From Bimuria novae-zelandiae CBS 107.79 (lineage: Eukaryota; Ascomycota; Dothideomycetes; Pleosporales; Didymosphaeriaceae), in the NCBI GenBank assembly GCA_010015655.1, contig ML976660.1:1041515-1105514 (forward strand): a stretch of 64,000 nucleotides of DNA, written 5' to 3'. Position 1 is the stretch's first letter, and every line of letters starts with the position of its first letter. The notes under the pieces were generated by a model that did not search any database, had not been told where the DNA came from, and saw only the letters and a program-made list of their open reading frames with translations. Positions 11,449-23,001 of the stretch are shown here, in pieces. A program made the translations under genes and the position numbers.

Positions 11449-12504
11449 TCATGCTCCTGGTCGGGTGTAGTCCAAGTTGCGCACCCGCTTCCACACCTCT
11501 CTTACAGTCCGTTCCTGGCTCTGTCGTCCTGTCTCTGTAGGCGAACCTCCAGCCGGTCGAATGGCAAGGTAGGCGCGGCTTCCAAGCCGTACTTCTTCAA
11601 TTGGCGCTGTCTCCTCGTTCGGATACGGTGGATTCGCCGTCGTCGCCAGACCTCCTGCCTCCAGCAAAATTGCAATACCCGCGGCAACATCCCTAAACTT
11701 GTCAGTTTCATCCCCCATGAACCACTACAAGTAAACTCACCATTCCCAGCACCCCCCTTCCCACCAGATATCAAACGACCCCATAGCCACATACGCCAAA
11801 TCCAACGTCGCACTCCCCAAACTCCTAATTCCATGCACCATCCCCCCTCCCCCCTGCCTTCCCCCAACCTCACTCGCCATATTCACAAAACTCTCCACCT
11901 TCCTATGCAAATTGCTATCTGGACTATCCCTCCTATCCTTCCCCCACTCACACGAGAAGATACACCCACTCGGCGCCTTCGCCGGCATCGGCGGCACCGG
12001 CTCGCGCACAAGCGGCAGTCTCCGCTCCTCATTCAACCACGCGCCCCTCCCCTCGCACGCCGAAAAAAACTGCTCCAAAAACGGCGCGTTTATAACGCCG
12101 ACCAGCGGTCTCCCCTTCCACAAAAACGCAATCGAAACGCAGAACATTGGAAACAGGTGGATATAATTCACCGTCCCGTCGAGCGGATCCACGCACCAAG
12201 TCGGACTGTCGTCGATCAAGTAGTCCCTCGACGCACCCTTGGAGTACGATTCCTCGCCCACGAACTTGTGACTTGGGAACTTTTGCGTGATGGCCGTCTT
12301 GATGAAGGCTTCGACGTCCTCGTCGGTTTCGGTGACAAGGTCGACTGCGTTTTCCTTCTGCACGTGTTCTTTCTGCTCGCGGCTCGCGTGGGCGGCGCCC
12401 ATGCGCAGGTTCGCTGCTTCTTGCAGCATGCGGCCTGCATCTTTGCCCAGCTGCACGGCAAACGCGTAGATACCATCCAGCTCTTCTCGTGAGATGTCGG
12501 TCAT
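11449..12504 (-). CDS. qutG: QutG-like inositol-monophosphatase family protein
   Basis: Exons 12504-11741 and 11692-11449 give 335 aa, the size of Aspergillus QUTG. The 48-bp intron joins GGCWEW to DVAAGIAIL, completing the W-D-x-A-A-G motif. All metal-binding motifs of the FIG superfamily are present: F-V-G-E-E-S, V-D-P-L-D-G-T-V-N-Y and W-D-V-A-A-G followed by E-A-G-G. The biochemical role of QUTG in quinate use is not known, although it is co-regulated with the pathway in Aspergillus. Ordinary inositol monophosphatase is the alternative reading; the neighbours favour qutG. The start codon is 518 bp from divergent qutE. Confidence 0.88.
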
Positions 12505-13022
12505 GGTTGTGTGGCATTGTGACAGGGTAGGGCAAGCTCTGGTACGGACGAGGTTTGCTCGCCGCTAGTTGCTACCTAGGTATGGTGGGGGTGGGTAGTT
12601 GGCTGAATCATCGGGAAGCCGGTGCCAGCCGAGGGAGCTTCAGATGGGGAATGCAATGGATGGCTGCGATACGCGTGATGACGTGCGTCTGATCTGCAAC
12701 GCGGTGAAGCGTGGATACTGCAGGACCGTCGGAAGAACGCACCGCGTCGCAGAAGAGGAAGAGCGTTTACCCGTCCGTCCCCGCCTCTCGGAACACCATT
12801 CTGCCCAACACCTCCATCATTGTTCCACAACACGCTACTCCGACAGTAGATTTCGTAGTCTCTTTAGAGTATCCGTAGAGCTCTACCATAATGACTACTA
12901 GACATCTAGACCTAATCAGCATTTATCCCTACCTAGAAAACTATCTCATCTATTGACAAAGCCAGTCCACCAAACCGTTACCCCATTCACCTCCCTAGCA
13001 CCACCTCCCTCTCCCACCCAAA
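12505..13022. promoter_or_regulatory. Divergent qutG-qutE promoter region
   Basis: This 518-bp region lies between two divergent QUT start codons. It holds a quinate-activator-like palindrome at 12757-12772 (listed separately), a lone TTATCC half-site at about 12925, and a pyrimidine-rich leader directly before the qutE ATG. No gene is supported inside. Confidence 0.6.
12757..12772. promoter_or_regulatory. Candidate QUTA/QA-1F binding site
   Basis: GGAAGAGCGTTTACCC matches the symmetric form of the QA-1F palindrome (GGRTAARYRYTTAYCC) at 14 of 16 positions. It is almost the same as the site before qutA/qutR (GGAAGAGTGTTTATCC at 27622-27637), differing by two C/T changes. Confidence 0.5.
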
Positions 13023-13475
13023 ATGGCGCAATCCATCCTCCTCATAAACGGCCCCAACCTAAACCTCCTCGGCACCCGCGAACCCACCCTCTACGGCAGC
13101 ATCACGCTCCCCCAAGTCATCGAAGCCGCCTCATTCCAATGCTCTTCAAAAAGCATTTCCTTCTCGCACATCCAGTCGAACCACGAGGGCGTGCTCATCG
13201 ACCGCATCCACGAGGCCCGCGGTACCGTCGACGCCGTCGTCATCAATCCGGGAGCTTTGACGCACACCAGTGTAGCCCTGCGTGATGCTTTACTCGGCGT
13301 CGAAATACCCTTCGTCGAAGTACACATCAGTAACATCCACAAGCGCGAGGCGTTCCGACACCACAGCTACCTGAGCGACAAAGCCGAGGCCGTCATCTGC
13401 GGACTGGGCATGTACGGGTACGAAGCGGCCATCGAGTATGCAGCGCGGCATATCAAGCCGCGTTCGAAGTTATAA
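13023..13475 (+). CDS. qutE: 3-dehydroquinate dehydratase, type II (catabolic)
   Basis: A single-exon 150-aa protein of exactly the type II dehydroquinase length. Active-site residues are in place: R19 and Y24 in the flexible lid (GTREPTLYG), N75-P-G-A-L-T-H81, H101 in E-V-H-I-S-N-I-H, and R112 before HHSYLS. It converts 3-dehydroquinate to 3-dehydroshikimate in quinate catabolism and forms dodecamers in other fungi. The start at 13023 gives the normal N-terminal strand [14 protein letters not shown]. The lid and loop residues are unchanged, so it should be active. Confidence 0.95.
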   Translation: MAQSILLINGPNLNLLGTREPTLYGSITLPQVIEAASFQCSSKSISFSHIQSNHEGVLIDRIHEARGTVDAVVINPGALTHTSVALRDALLGVEIPFVEVHISNIHKREAFRHHSYLSDKAEAVICGLGMYGYEAAIEYAARHIKPRSKL

Positions 13476-13892
13476 TTACAAGTTCACGGGAAGAGAAGGG
13501 ACACTTCAGTCGAATGACTGCTTCGAGACGAGACGGGACATTGACATCACGGTCACGATGAGATATAGGCGCAAGGTTAGGAAGATTACCATCCATTATT
13601 CTGGATACTCCAACTACACCAAGTATGAGAACGCTACCAGGTATCTCACTCCGCCGGGAAATGAAGGCCACCATGATGCACCCGATTCCAATCCTGTTCG
13701 TCCGATTTCGCTCTGGAAATATCCTCATTCGTACAGCCAAAAGCTAATAGTACAAGTTGTTCCACTTCAATTTTCGCTAACTGGTCGTTTTGATGATGTC
13801 ATTAGGTCGTGATACGTGCGTATGTGTCTGTGATGGTGACTTGTTCCGGTTGCTCGAACTTCGAACAAAGAACAACGGTCGCAGCGTCTTGC
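13476..13892. other. Intergenic region between convergent genes
   Basis: About 0.4 kb between the 3' ends of qutE and the Ish1/Msc1-like gene. Short ORFs overlap both strands but none is supported. Confidence 0.55.
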
Positions 13893-15241
13893 TTACAACT
13901 CCTCCTTCACGCGGTCGGTGGCGGAGGCAGCGCTGGCAGCAGCCTGATCGTATGCGCTCGCGGCAGACTTGGAAGCGGAAGCGTTGGACTTGGAGGCGGA
14001 GGATGAGGCACTGGCGGCAGACTTGGAGAGGGAAGAGGAGACGCTAGAGGCGCTCTTCTGAGCGGTACCAGTGGCGCTGCTTGCAGAGGCGGCGGCAGCA
14101 TCAGTAGCGATACCGAACTGGGCCTTGAACCAGTTGGTGTATCCGGCAAAACCATTGGTAGCCTGAGCGTACTGGTTGCCAGCCTTGGAGGTGGCAGCGC
14201 CATAGGCGCTTTCAGCGGTGGCAGAAGCGCTGTCTCCATAAAGACGGGCACGGTGCTTGCGGGCGAGAGCGATGAGCTCGTTCCGCTTGGAACCCTGAGG
14301 AACCTTGATACCGTTCTTGTCGGCCCACTCCTTGATCTGGCTGTCAGACCAAGAGTCGAGGAGAGCGTCGCTGAGCGACTGCTGGGCAGCCGCGGCGGAA
14401 GAGGAAGCCTGGGAGTAGGCACCTTGCAGGTTCAAGCTGGCGACACGAGACTGGCGGCGAATGTTCGCAATGAGGCTGTCACGAGTCGAAGGCTGGGGGA
14501 CAGGGTAACCGCGCTCGTCGAACCAGACCTTGAGCTCAGAGTCGGACCACGATTCGTAAAGCCAATCACCAGGGTAGTTTACGTTCTCAGAAACCTTGTT
14601 CGCAGCGGACTGGTAGTTATCGCGGAGAGCCTGGAGGAGAGAGTCACGCTTGCGGGGTTGGGGGACAGGAATGCCATGCTTGTCAGCGAAGGCCTTGAGC
14701 TGCGAATCCGTCCAGCTACATGTTTTTAGTGACGATCGTCTGTTGATAATAAAGATACATACGAGTCAAAGATCCAGTCCTTCACGCTGCTATAGGCTTG
14801 GTTGGCTGAATCTTCTGTCTCGGTCCAGTAGACCTTGACCTGCTCGGCGAGCGACTTTGTGTCCTTCTCGGTACCCTTCTTCGCCTGCTGACCCTTGGAC
14901 GTCAGGTAGTTTTGCAGCGTCTGGGCGTCCCAGCTGGAGTAGGGCGAAACGACCTTGTCATTCCAGTGGTCCTTGACTAGGTTTTCGAGGTCTTTGCGAT
15001 CCGCGGCCTTTGGGTACGGGACGTTGTGGTCCGAGAGCCATCGCTCAAGCTCCGTCTCATGCCACTTGTTGTACACTGCGCGAGTCAGCTGTCCATCCTT
15101 GTACACTCAATAGCGTCCCAGGCAGTATGTATATCAAGGGACAATGTTCATACAATACGCACCAGGCTTGCCGAACCAGCTGCTGGCCGTGGCCTGAGCA
15201 GCAAGGGCCACCACGAGGGTGGATGCGAGTGAGAACCTCAT
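13893..15241 (-). CDS. Ish1/Msc1-like stress protein with signal peptide
   Basis: Exons 15241-15163, 15105-14763 and 14715-13893 encode 414 aa. MRFSLASTLVVALAAQATA is a signal peptide. Repeated Ish1 motifs follow, each with a W-x(n)-L-x-x-W/F-L/A-x-x-x-x-x-x-x-P-x-P or K-x-P-Q pattern then a basic R-D-x-L stretch, for example WLSDHNVPYPK, FADKHGIPVPQ, WFDERGYPVPQ and WADKNGIKVPQ. The tail is Ala/Ser-rich and low-complexity. Fission yeast Ish1 and budding yeast Msc1 are ER/nuclear-envelope proteins linked to stress and meiotic recombination. The two introns (57 and 47 bp) are needed to link signal peptide and repeats in frame. The upstream 0.5 kb has AGGGG and CCCCT stress-element-like sites. 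Confidence 0.85.
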
Positions 15242-15737
15242 TATGTAATTTGTGTAGGGCGGAGATTAGACGATCAAACTAATGAATATAGATTGAACGA
15301 AGCAGGGGAGGTCATTTGCCGTGGCGAATTCCACGGATTTCACCGATTTCACGTGTGCAAAGCGTGGGATTTTCAAAATGCCATCAACTTTGCGTGATGC
15401 GGAGATCCCGTGCCGCTGCTGACGTCAGAAAGCAAAAGCGCGATTGGGGCTGGAATCTCGACCGACACGAACTAAACAATCGCAATGTTGGATGAAGACT
15501 GGTTAATTCGCCCCTCCATGGACTCAATGCTGCATATAATCACCAAAATCTTGGAATTGTAGCCAGCTCGGTTTCAAATTGGCAGTATCGCGTGTGCACT
15601 GAGTAAATTTGATGAATGTCGTGAACGCTCGTAATTTATTCTGTTATACATCTTGATACCCGCTTCCTTCCAACGCCCAGCAATCACAGGAGCCCGCGAC
15701 AGTGGCTATTGAATGTCAAGATCGTACAGTACGTGCT
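15242..15737. promoter_or_regulatory. Upstream region of the Ish1/Msc1-like gene
   Basis: About 0.5 kb without a gene. It contains an AGGGG near 15304 and a CCCCT near 15511, both matching the core of fungal stress-response elements. Five-base motifs occur often by chance, so this is only suggestive. Confidence 0.3.
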
Positions 15738-16324
15738 TCACGGGTCCTTGTCCGCTCCTCCATGTCCTGCAACAAGTCAGCATCGCACGCCATCAACTCA
15801 ATTGAATACTCACCAGCCCAAAAGCTCTTCGGCACCTTGTCCTTCTCCGTGTCCTCATTGCTAACCTGCTCGTTTGCCCTCTCAGCCCTCTGATCCATCT
15901 CTCGATTGTGCTGCTTAACGTCTTCCGGGACGCTGTCGCCCTTGGGGGGGTTCTCGTTTAAGATCTTTGGCTGCGCACCTTTAACGCCCTTGACGTCCTT
16001 CGCCATCTCTGTACTATCACTTCCACCGCCGCTCTTTCCGGAAGACGAAGAGGACGAAGTCGAGGCTGAGGGTGACGGTGAATCAGGAGACGTCTCGTTG
16101 CCCTTTCCAACCTTGGGCGGTGGCGGGCCCGGGTGCTCGAGATCCTCTCGTCCACGCTTTCCCTGCTGCTGAGGGTTCTCGCCTGCGGGATTGCCGTCGC
16201 CAGAGCCGTAATCTTGCTGTGCACGGAGCGCGCGTACTGTGTGGAACTGGGCGCGCGGTGCCATTGAAGCAGCTGGCCTCCAAGCCGCTGAGCGGACGAT
16301 TGCGGAGGGTCGTAGGAGAGACAT
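15738..16324 (-). CDS. Small probable mitochondrial protein of unknown function
   Basis: Exons 16324-15814 and 15766-15738 give 179 aa. The N-terminus (MSLLRPSAIVRSAAWRPAASMAPRAQFHT) is Arg/Ala/Ser-rich without acids and looks like a mitochondrial presequence. The middle is a disordered Gly/Pro/Ser region with a run of serines; the C-terminal part is charged. The 47-bp intron replaces an unspliced tail by a short conserved-looking end, SFWAGHGGADKDP. Reading through the intron gives a longer but less likely C-terminus. I do not recognise a functional domain. Confidence 0.7.
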
Positions 16325-16771
16325 TGTGACGATTACTGGTCGTGCGTGTTTAGGGAATTCGAGAGAAACAGTTGATAGAACAGTGGCGTTTGAGGTTTAG
16401 AGCTCAACGTCGTAGGTTTGTGGAGCTTTGGAGCTATGGAGCTTGGGGCAACTGTGAATCGGAATGACATCACCATGTTCACATCACCGCCAAGTGATGC
16501 AGTGAGCATGAGAAAGCGCGTGCCCTGAACCTTACAGCACGCCACTACACACTCGGATACCGAGAACCCACACGAAATATCAATATCGTTGCATTGGCGC
16601 TGCCCCGGGCCGCTGAGGGTATAATGCTAAGCAAACTATCCAAATGCCCAAACATGCGCAAAAGTGATCAATCCCATATCCAAACCTATGCCCAGGCCAT
16701 GCCGTCATATAAGCTGAGATGCACAATCGTTATATGCAAGCATGTCAATCAGTGAAATAACGTATGTTCGT

Positions 16772-18872
16772 TCAATCAATGCCACGGACCGCTTCATTAA
16801 CCCTCCAGTCGTCCACTTCGACGTCTCTGGGTGCTGTCCGGATAGCTTCATTATCTATTTCCACGTGGGTGAGCCAAGTACCGACTCTGTTGGCTCCGCG
16901 TTTCGTCCCGTCTCGTGATAGCCCAGCCATCGTGGACGCTCTCACAGTGTGCACAGTGTGCACGGTTTGAGGCCGGGGTGCTTCTCGGGGCACTTCACGT
17001 ACTACAGTACGACGGCCGAAGAAAGATCGAGGTGCGGCGGCGGCGCGGGCGGCTGTGCGAGCAGTCGATGTAGCAAGTGGTCGTACAGCGTACGAGTCGT
17101 TCATGTGGTGACCTCCAGAATTCCCCAGACCATAGACGCCAACGGCAGGGTCGGCACGGTGAACTTCAGAAGCGGTCGGGTTACCCTCCATCCGGAGCTG
17201 GGCTTGGAGATGAGCTGCAAGGATGCCGTCGGCTCGGTCCATATCGCGGTCTGGCCTACGGCGTGTTCGTGTACTGGACCGGCGGACTGGTGCAGGCTCA
17301 GGTTGAGAGGGCATCTCGACAACTTCAACCATGTCTTGAGGCATATACGGTACACGCATATCGTTAAGGCGATCGTCTTCGTCAAGATGGGCGTAGTTGA
17401 ACCAAGGGCAGTTGCACGTTTTCCAAGGTGCTGCACACACCATGCAGAATTGTGCTGTACAACGACTACGCAAGGTCAGTCTTGTTAATGAAAGCAGAAT
17501 TCGTGGAACCCACCAAGTCATATGATTGCAACCCTCCTTCAACTCAACCACAGCCCTGCAGTTGTAACACCGTTGCCAACCCTTCTCTTTAGCCATCTCA
17601 ACCAATCGATTCGTCTCTTCATCCTTTGGACACTCTCGCCTCGTGTGGAACTTTGCATTGCACAGTACGCATACCTTGGTATCGCACCGACCGCAACGAG
17701 CGTACTTTTTGCCGTAGGTCAAGTCCATCCGGATTCTCGATGGCTTGATCCATTCTCCGCAGCCCCTCTTTGGACAGTAGAGACGATTCGCCGTTGTGTA
17801 TTCTTCATACTTCTTATTCCATTGCCTTTTGAACTTGTCATCGAAGAGACGTTCAACATATTTTAGGGGTATGTGTTCTGCCGTGCAGCAAGTTGGTGGC
17901 ATGTGCTTGGGATCAGAGACGGACAAAGTGAATTGGCGCTTGAGACAGGAGTGGCACATCCGATGACCGCATCCGAGCTTCACTGTCTTGTTTACGGGGA
18001 GATCATCGTCCATACATATGATACAGTCCACCCTGTTCTGTTAGCCGAGAAGGGTATGCTAGCAAATGGTATACGAACCTGGCGACCTCCTTGTGAATAA
18101 CAGTAGTTTGTGGACGGGTTGGAGGCCTGAATAACGTGGCAAGTAGGCCGCTGCCTCTCCGAGAGTCTCGTGCTGAAACAGTATTCGACCTCGCGAGCGG
18201 AGCAGCGGTTGTCGCCGGCACCTTTATCGTTTCTGCCCGTCGAACTGATGGCCTGGTCACATACACGCGCTGTGGGTCCCGCGTCGACGTGCTTCTGCTT
18301 AGTCTGGGTGCCTCCTCTTTGCGTAGCGAGGCCGACCTTGAGCCGGAAAGAGGGGTATGTTCTGTTCTGCTCGACGAGCCTCCCTCGTCGCTCCTCCGTC
18401 TTCCTGGCGATCGCCTCACTGTGACCTCCTCCAACACGGCTCTGGACTTGGGCCGGCCGTAAACGTAGTCCTCGCTGCGGTCATCGCCCACAGTATCCCT
18501 CCTCTTCTTCCGACGCACGGTGCCATCCCGTCTGATCTCCTTCTTGCTGCTCCGCGGTCGTTCCTTTTCCCGGTCCACGCGAGTTTCCTGTGCCATGCGC
18601 TGGGAGTCGTGGTGTCGATCGGCCTCCGGCCGGCTGAAATATGACTCCCGGCGTGCCCTCAATTCATCGATGTCCAGTTCGGCGGCTCGTCGTGCCTCCT
18701 CGGCTCTGCGGCGCTCACGTCGCTGCCTGTGGTCTTCGTAGTCGTAGTCAAAATCGTCGCGATGGCGGTGTCGGCGGCGATACCTGCGCTCTGCGCGCTC
18801 ACGTTCACGCTCGTCGTCGGAATGTTCCTCGTAAGAGTATCGAGAGTCACGCGCAGCCCGATCCCGGGCCAT
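16772..18872 (-). CDS. RBR (RING-IBR-RING) E3 ubiquitin ligase-like protein
   Basis: Exons 18872-18079, 18032-17514 and 17465-16772 give 668 aa. The first 260 residues are disordered and very rich in Arg, Glu and Ser. A RING1 follows (CIICMDDDLPVNK ... CGHRMCHSCL), then an in-between-RING domain (CPKRGCGEWI ... CGRCDTKVCVLC) and RING2 (CYNCRAVVELKEGCNHMTC ... CMVC). The cysteine in GCNHMTC, the catalytic position in RBR ligases, is created only by splicing the 48-bp intron at 17466-17513, which would otherwise be translated as 16 extra residues. The C-terminal 200 residues are disordered. The likely role is ubiquitin transfer by a thioester mechanism; the substrate is unknown. Confidence 0.88.
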
Positions 18873-19460
18873 ATCCTAGGTCACGGTGGGTATTTACAGG
18901 ATGCCCGAGTGGTGCCAGCCTCACAGATTCCGGCGCTGGCAGACACTCAGGCAGCGGTGCAGGTGGCGTGCAGGAAGCGAGTGTCGGGTGGAGCGAGCCA
19001 ACTTGCGGTGGGAGAGACAGCGAGCACCTGCAGGCAGACGACATGAAGTCCAGCGTGCTCTCGGCGAGTCAATCCTCTCCTGGCACCCCAGAAACACCCA
19101 GAATGCGTTGGGCGGTGAGTGCCGCGCGGAGTGCCTGTTGATCAGTGCCATCCGATCCCGTTCAGGGTTCGCTAGCTCGCGCAGCCATGTCAGGCGCGCG
19201 CGCACACAAGGGCTGCCAGCTGTCTCAGGTCGCAGCCAAATGATGCCGTCGTCGCGAACAAACAGTGCATGCAGGTTCCGTATGCAGCGTTGCGCACTAT
19301 AGCAAGCGTCTCCATCCAGGGGAGACCCGTCACGGAAGTGTAGCGCGCATTTTCTGTCGGCACCGTTGGGTCGGGCTGCGAAGCTGAACGGGCCTCACAC
19401 AGCGGCCATATCCGTTACATCTAGCATACTATGCAAACGCCCACCTGGCGGAACTCGTGC
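18873..19460. other. Intergenic, no supported gene
   Basis: About 590 bp between the RBR gene start and the 3' end of the Zrg17-like gene. Only short overlapping ORFs without domains are present; it should hold the RBR promoter. Confidence 0.5.
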
Positions 19461-20957
19461 TCAGTCCTTTTCCAGTGTGATTTGTGTAGAAACCTCCCAC
19501 TTCTGCCCGCCGCCACCACCGTAGCCACCGCCCAACCGATTCCGAACCATGCTGGCAACCCGGTCGCGCAGTCGACCAATCTCCTCCATATTGCGCACGC
19601 GCAGCTTTAGATTCGCCTGACACAGCCCGTAGTGCACCTGCCAGAATTTGGCCTCCTCCACCACACTGACGGCCGGATCCGTCTCGATGTCATACATGAC
19701 GGCTGAGACCCCTGGTCCGGAGTAAGACATCATAAGCATCTTACCCAGCGACCAGCCCTGAACCCATCCGAGTGCGACCATGGCAATTGCAACGGAGAAT
19801 GAAAGGGTGCGATCCAACCAGACGTACATCTGTATGCTCAGGAGCGGTAGTATGAGCAGTAGAGAGGAGCACGACAGTGTGAGAAAGTGTGAAGGGTTGC
19901 TCAACACCGAGGGCAGGTTAGCAATAGCACCAAGCCTCATGACCTTGCCAATGCGAGCGTGGTTCTTCAACAGGGTCGCTGAGACGACAGTGCAAATGAT
20001 TCCACTCAGCGCTGCAAGATCGATGCTTCCCGGAGACACACGCTCATGCGAGTGTGCGTGATGGGGAGTGTGGCCGCCCTTGTCTTCCAGGGCATGCGTT
20101 AAGCCATGCGATATCAGATCTAGGCCCATAAACAACAGTCCTACAGACATGCCGAGACCTGCAATGACTTCGGAACGCTCGAAACCAAAGGGATGGCGGA
20201 TGGTCGACCGTTTCCAGACTTCGAAGTTGGAGCCCACGTCCACGGCTACGCAGAGAAAGGCACCGAGAGCATCGTAGAAGATCAAACGAGACAAAACAGT
20301 GAGGGCGAGCGATTCATGAGCACCCCACCCAACCATTCCAGCCACGGAGAGGTGACAGAAGCACCAAGCCAGCCTCAGTTTCTGCTCCTTGGACATGCTC
20401 GCGCGGTATTCCTTGAAAGTGGGCACCGGGAGAGAGGCGGGAAGCTGGAGCGGGGCGCGCGGCGGCGGTTCGAGGAAGATTTGATGGGAGACACTGCTGT
20501 GCTTGTACTTGTGTCCGCGACGACGGCCAATATCCTGCGTTAGTTAGTGACTGTTCTTCCCCAAGGCATAGAGACGCACATTCTTAGAGCCCTGTGGCAG
20601 CGACTTGTTTGGCATGTAGGCTACCGGCTGGAAGTTGAAAGGATTGCGTGCCTCTGCAGCACTGCTCGGTGCCGTGTCGCTCGCACCGCTCACGGCGCTG
20701 GCGGGCGTGTACGGGAATGCTGCGCTCATGGGGCTGTAGATGGTGCTCGGTGTCGCCTTTTGGGACACAGAGTCGCTGGGCGCGAGCGTCCCATATCTTT
20801 CTGACGGGAACGTCGCAGACATGGGAGACAGCGCATTCGCACTGAGCTTTGTCGGCGACATCTGGTCCTCCAGGCCCAGACCCATGGGCATGTTCTCGTC
20901 GTCAGAAGGCGGCGTCGGGGTCCTGGGCGGGAGGGGGAGCGGCATGTTGGCTGCCAT
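19461..20957 (-). CDS. Zrg17-like CDF (cation diffusion facilitator) zinc transporter
   Basis: Exons 20957-20580 and 20534-19461 encode 483 aa. The first exon is a Pro/Ser-rich cytosolic region. The 45-bp intron (GTGCGT, CTAACTAAC, CAG) joins GSKN to DIGRRRGHKYKHSSVSHQ, a stretch typical of fungal Zrg17 proteins, followed by FLEPPPRAPL. The membrane part has the CDF hallmark H-P-F-G-F-E-R-S-E-V, about six TM segments, a His-rich loop (HTPHHAHSHE) and a soluble C-terminal domain. In yeast, Zrg17 pairs with Msc2 to load zinc into the ER. The gene is divergent from the two-TM membrane protein, with 474 bp between starts. Confidence 0.87.
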
Positions 20958-21431
20958 ATTGACGACGTGTATTCAAAAAGAGGGTGGTTCCAAGTTGGTC
21001 AAGTGACGGACATTGCGGTGAAGGCGGGCGAAGAGGGGTGCGGGTGCGCCGCCCTATCTTCAGGCCGCATGGACGTAAACAGGACGTGCAGGGATCTCCA
21101 TTGCGGAGAGTCCGTCGCTGCGCTGCACAAGCAGAGCCGCCGCCACAGCCGAGCCGTGCAGCTCACCACCAAGCGTCATTTCCTGCCCTCTATTACCGCA
21201 GACATGGTTTGACGTCGCTGACAGCCATCGCCTGTTTGGGATCGATCTATCAAATCGGTATGCGAGGGGTTCTGCGTCTCATATATCTCGGCTATTTTGG
21301 AATGACTCGCCTTGGCCTCTTATAGGTGTGTGTCGTGAAGCGTGAGCATCCCAGGCAACTCGTCCAGCTCTTTCTAGTATACCCCAAGGCAATTAGGCGT
21401 CGTCGCCTGTTTAGCTACCTTCGAAGGTAGA
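20958..21431. promoter_or_regulatory. Divergent promoter region
   Basis: This 474-bp interval separates the divergent starts of the Zrg17-like gene and the two-TM protein. No motif stands out to me. Confidence 0.4.
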
Positions 21432-22469
21432 ATGGAGGACGAGACAAGGCTGTCTGACCATGGCGAGTCCAAGGACACGCAACAATTAGAGAAAGAGATG
21501 AGGACAACTCAGGGCCATGTTTCGGATGCACAAAAGCGCGGTGGATTTGGTGGAAACTTAAGGGATGTGCCATTTGCGGCGGCGAATGCTGATGGTTCAT
21601 CAAAGCTGACTCGGGAAACCGACAAGGCTGGCGGGAGAGAAGGCACACCACGTGGCTCCAGGATGACGGAGGCGCTACAACGCTCGGGAAGGAAGAGGAA
21701 GGGGTCGCTCAGACAGGGCATCTTGGGGAAGAACTTGCTGAGCCGGGGCCCACAAGAGAACCAGCGGACGTCGACCAAACCGCTTACTACCGATACCAAC
21801 ATGACGGAGACGACCCCCGACGAAGAGACGACGCCGCGGCCATCCAACTTCGAGAAAGCTGCGCGCGAACCAACTTTTGACTGTGCATGGACATCTTCGC
21901 CATCCACTACAAGAAGTTCATCCTATGAGCTTGACCAGCAAGATTCGGACGCATCAGCAGCAGCAGCCGTCGCAACCTTAGCGGCACCCTATGCGTCGAC
22001 TACCGATGATGACGAGACTGCATCTTTGTACACACCTTCTGCATCCAATGCTTCATCTTACAACACGACCTCATTTCAAGCTTCAGCTGCAACGTCGCTT
22101 CCGCGCCGTCGCTCTAACCAAGTGCCTCAACACACGTCACTCAGCACCGTGCAATTACCAACCGATCTAGCGTTAGACGAGGAGTGGGATTACAGTGAGA
22201 CGGAGTGGTGGGGCTGGATTATCCTCATAGTTACTTGGACTGTCTTTGTTGTGGGCATGGGCTCCTGCCTCGGTGTCTGGAGCTGGGCTTGGGACGTCGG
22301 AGAGACGCCGTATGCGCCGCCTGAGCTGGAAGACGATCCTACACTTCCCATTACGGGCTATTATCCAGCATTGATGGTCTGCACGGCAGTCATGGCATGG
22401 GTGTGGGTCGTCGTGGCCTGGGTGGGCATGAAGTATTTCCGACACGCAAAAATGGTCGGTGACGACTGA
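21432..22469 (+). CDS. Conserved-type fungal membrane protein, two TM segments, function unknown
   Basis: A single-exon 345-aa protein. The first 240 residues are hydrophilic and disordered, rich in Ser, Thr, Glu and basic residues. The last 100 residues look folded: an acidic/aromatic lead (EEWDYSETEWWGW), a first TM helix (IILIVTWTVFVVGMGSCLGV), a W-rich loop with YAPPELEDDPTLPITGYYPA, and a second TM helix (CTAVMAWVWVVVAWVGM) ending in a basic tail. Composition shifts sharply at residue 250, so the C-terminal part is probably the conserved domain. I do not recognise a named family. Confidence 0.75.
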   Translation: MEDETRLSDHGESKDTQQLEKEMRTTQGHVSDAQKRGGFGGNLRDVPFAAANADGSSKLTRETDKAGGREGTPRGSRMTEALQRSGRKRKGSLRQGILGKNLLSRGPQENQRTSTKPLTTDTNMTETTPDEETTPRPSNFEKAAREPTFDCAWTSSPSTTRSSSYELDQQDSDASAAAAVATLAAPYASTTDDDETASLYTPSASNASSYNTTSFQASAATSLPRRRSNQVPQHTSLSTVQLPTDLALDEEWDYSETEWWGWIILIVTWTVFVVGMGSCLGVWSWAWDVGETPYAPPELEDDPTLPITGYYPALMVCTAVMAWVWVVVAWVGMKYFRHAKMVGDD

Positions 22470-23001
22470 TGAAATGTTCGACAGCTCCGCTAAACGGCCC
22501 ATGAATCGACTAGACAGGCTTCTGGGGCAGCTCTTGCCTGTCGGTGGAGGTCTTAATACGCCTTTTATAGTCGATATTTCGGCTCTGAAACGCTAAGCCT
22601 TAACCTCCACTAAACATCACACTTCTCGTGTTCGCACGACGCTGCACAGTCGACAATGCTTTTTGGAATACCTCAAATAGCAGAACTACTCAAAAGATGG
22701 GTGCTTCCTGCTTTGAGTACACAGACTGGCCATCGCTGGCCTCGGGCGATGTTGATGTTCTTCGTGTAGAGCGAGCGCATCGCTTCAAGCGGCAACCGAG
22801 CAATACCATCCGAAACACCTCTCATTACAGGCCAAGATGGTTCGCATCCCACGCCGCACCCACAGCATGTCGGGTCCGCCTACCCACTCCTTGTTTCGGG
22901 ATGTAGCCTGCTGTTGCAATTTATACCAGGTGCGGAAATTATATTTTCCTAACTTGCAATCTCAGCTATATACTTACCCAGGGCAGATTCAGCAGTTCAA
23001 C
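22470..23001. other. Intergenic, no supported gene
   Basis: About 530 bp. The reading frame of the following gene is open back to an ATG at 22837, including a GT...CTAAC...AG stretch of only 36 bp at about 22931-22966, which is too short to trust as an intron. Most likely promoter and leader. Confidence 0.4.

Noticed and set aside
22837..23001. N-terminal extension of the F-box-like gene with a 36-bp intron
   Set aside because: The intron would be shorter than any other here (minimum 45 bp) and the sequence before 23002 is not protein-like. It remains an open alternative start.
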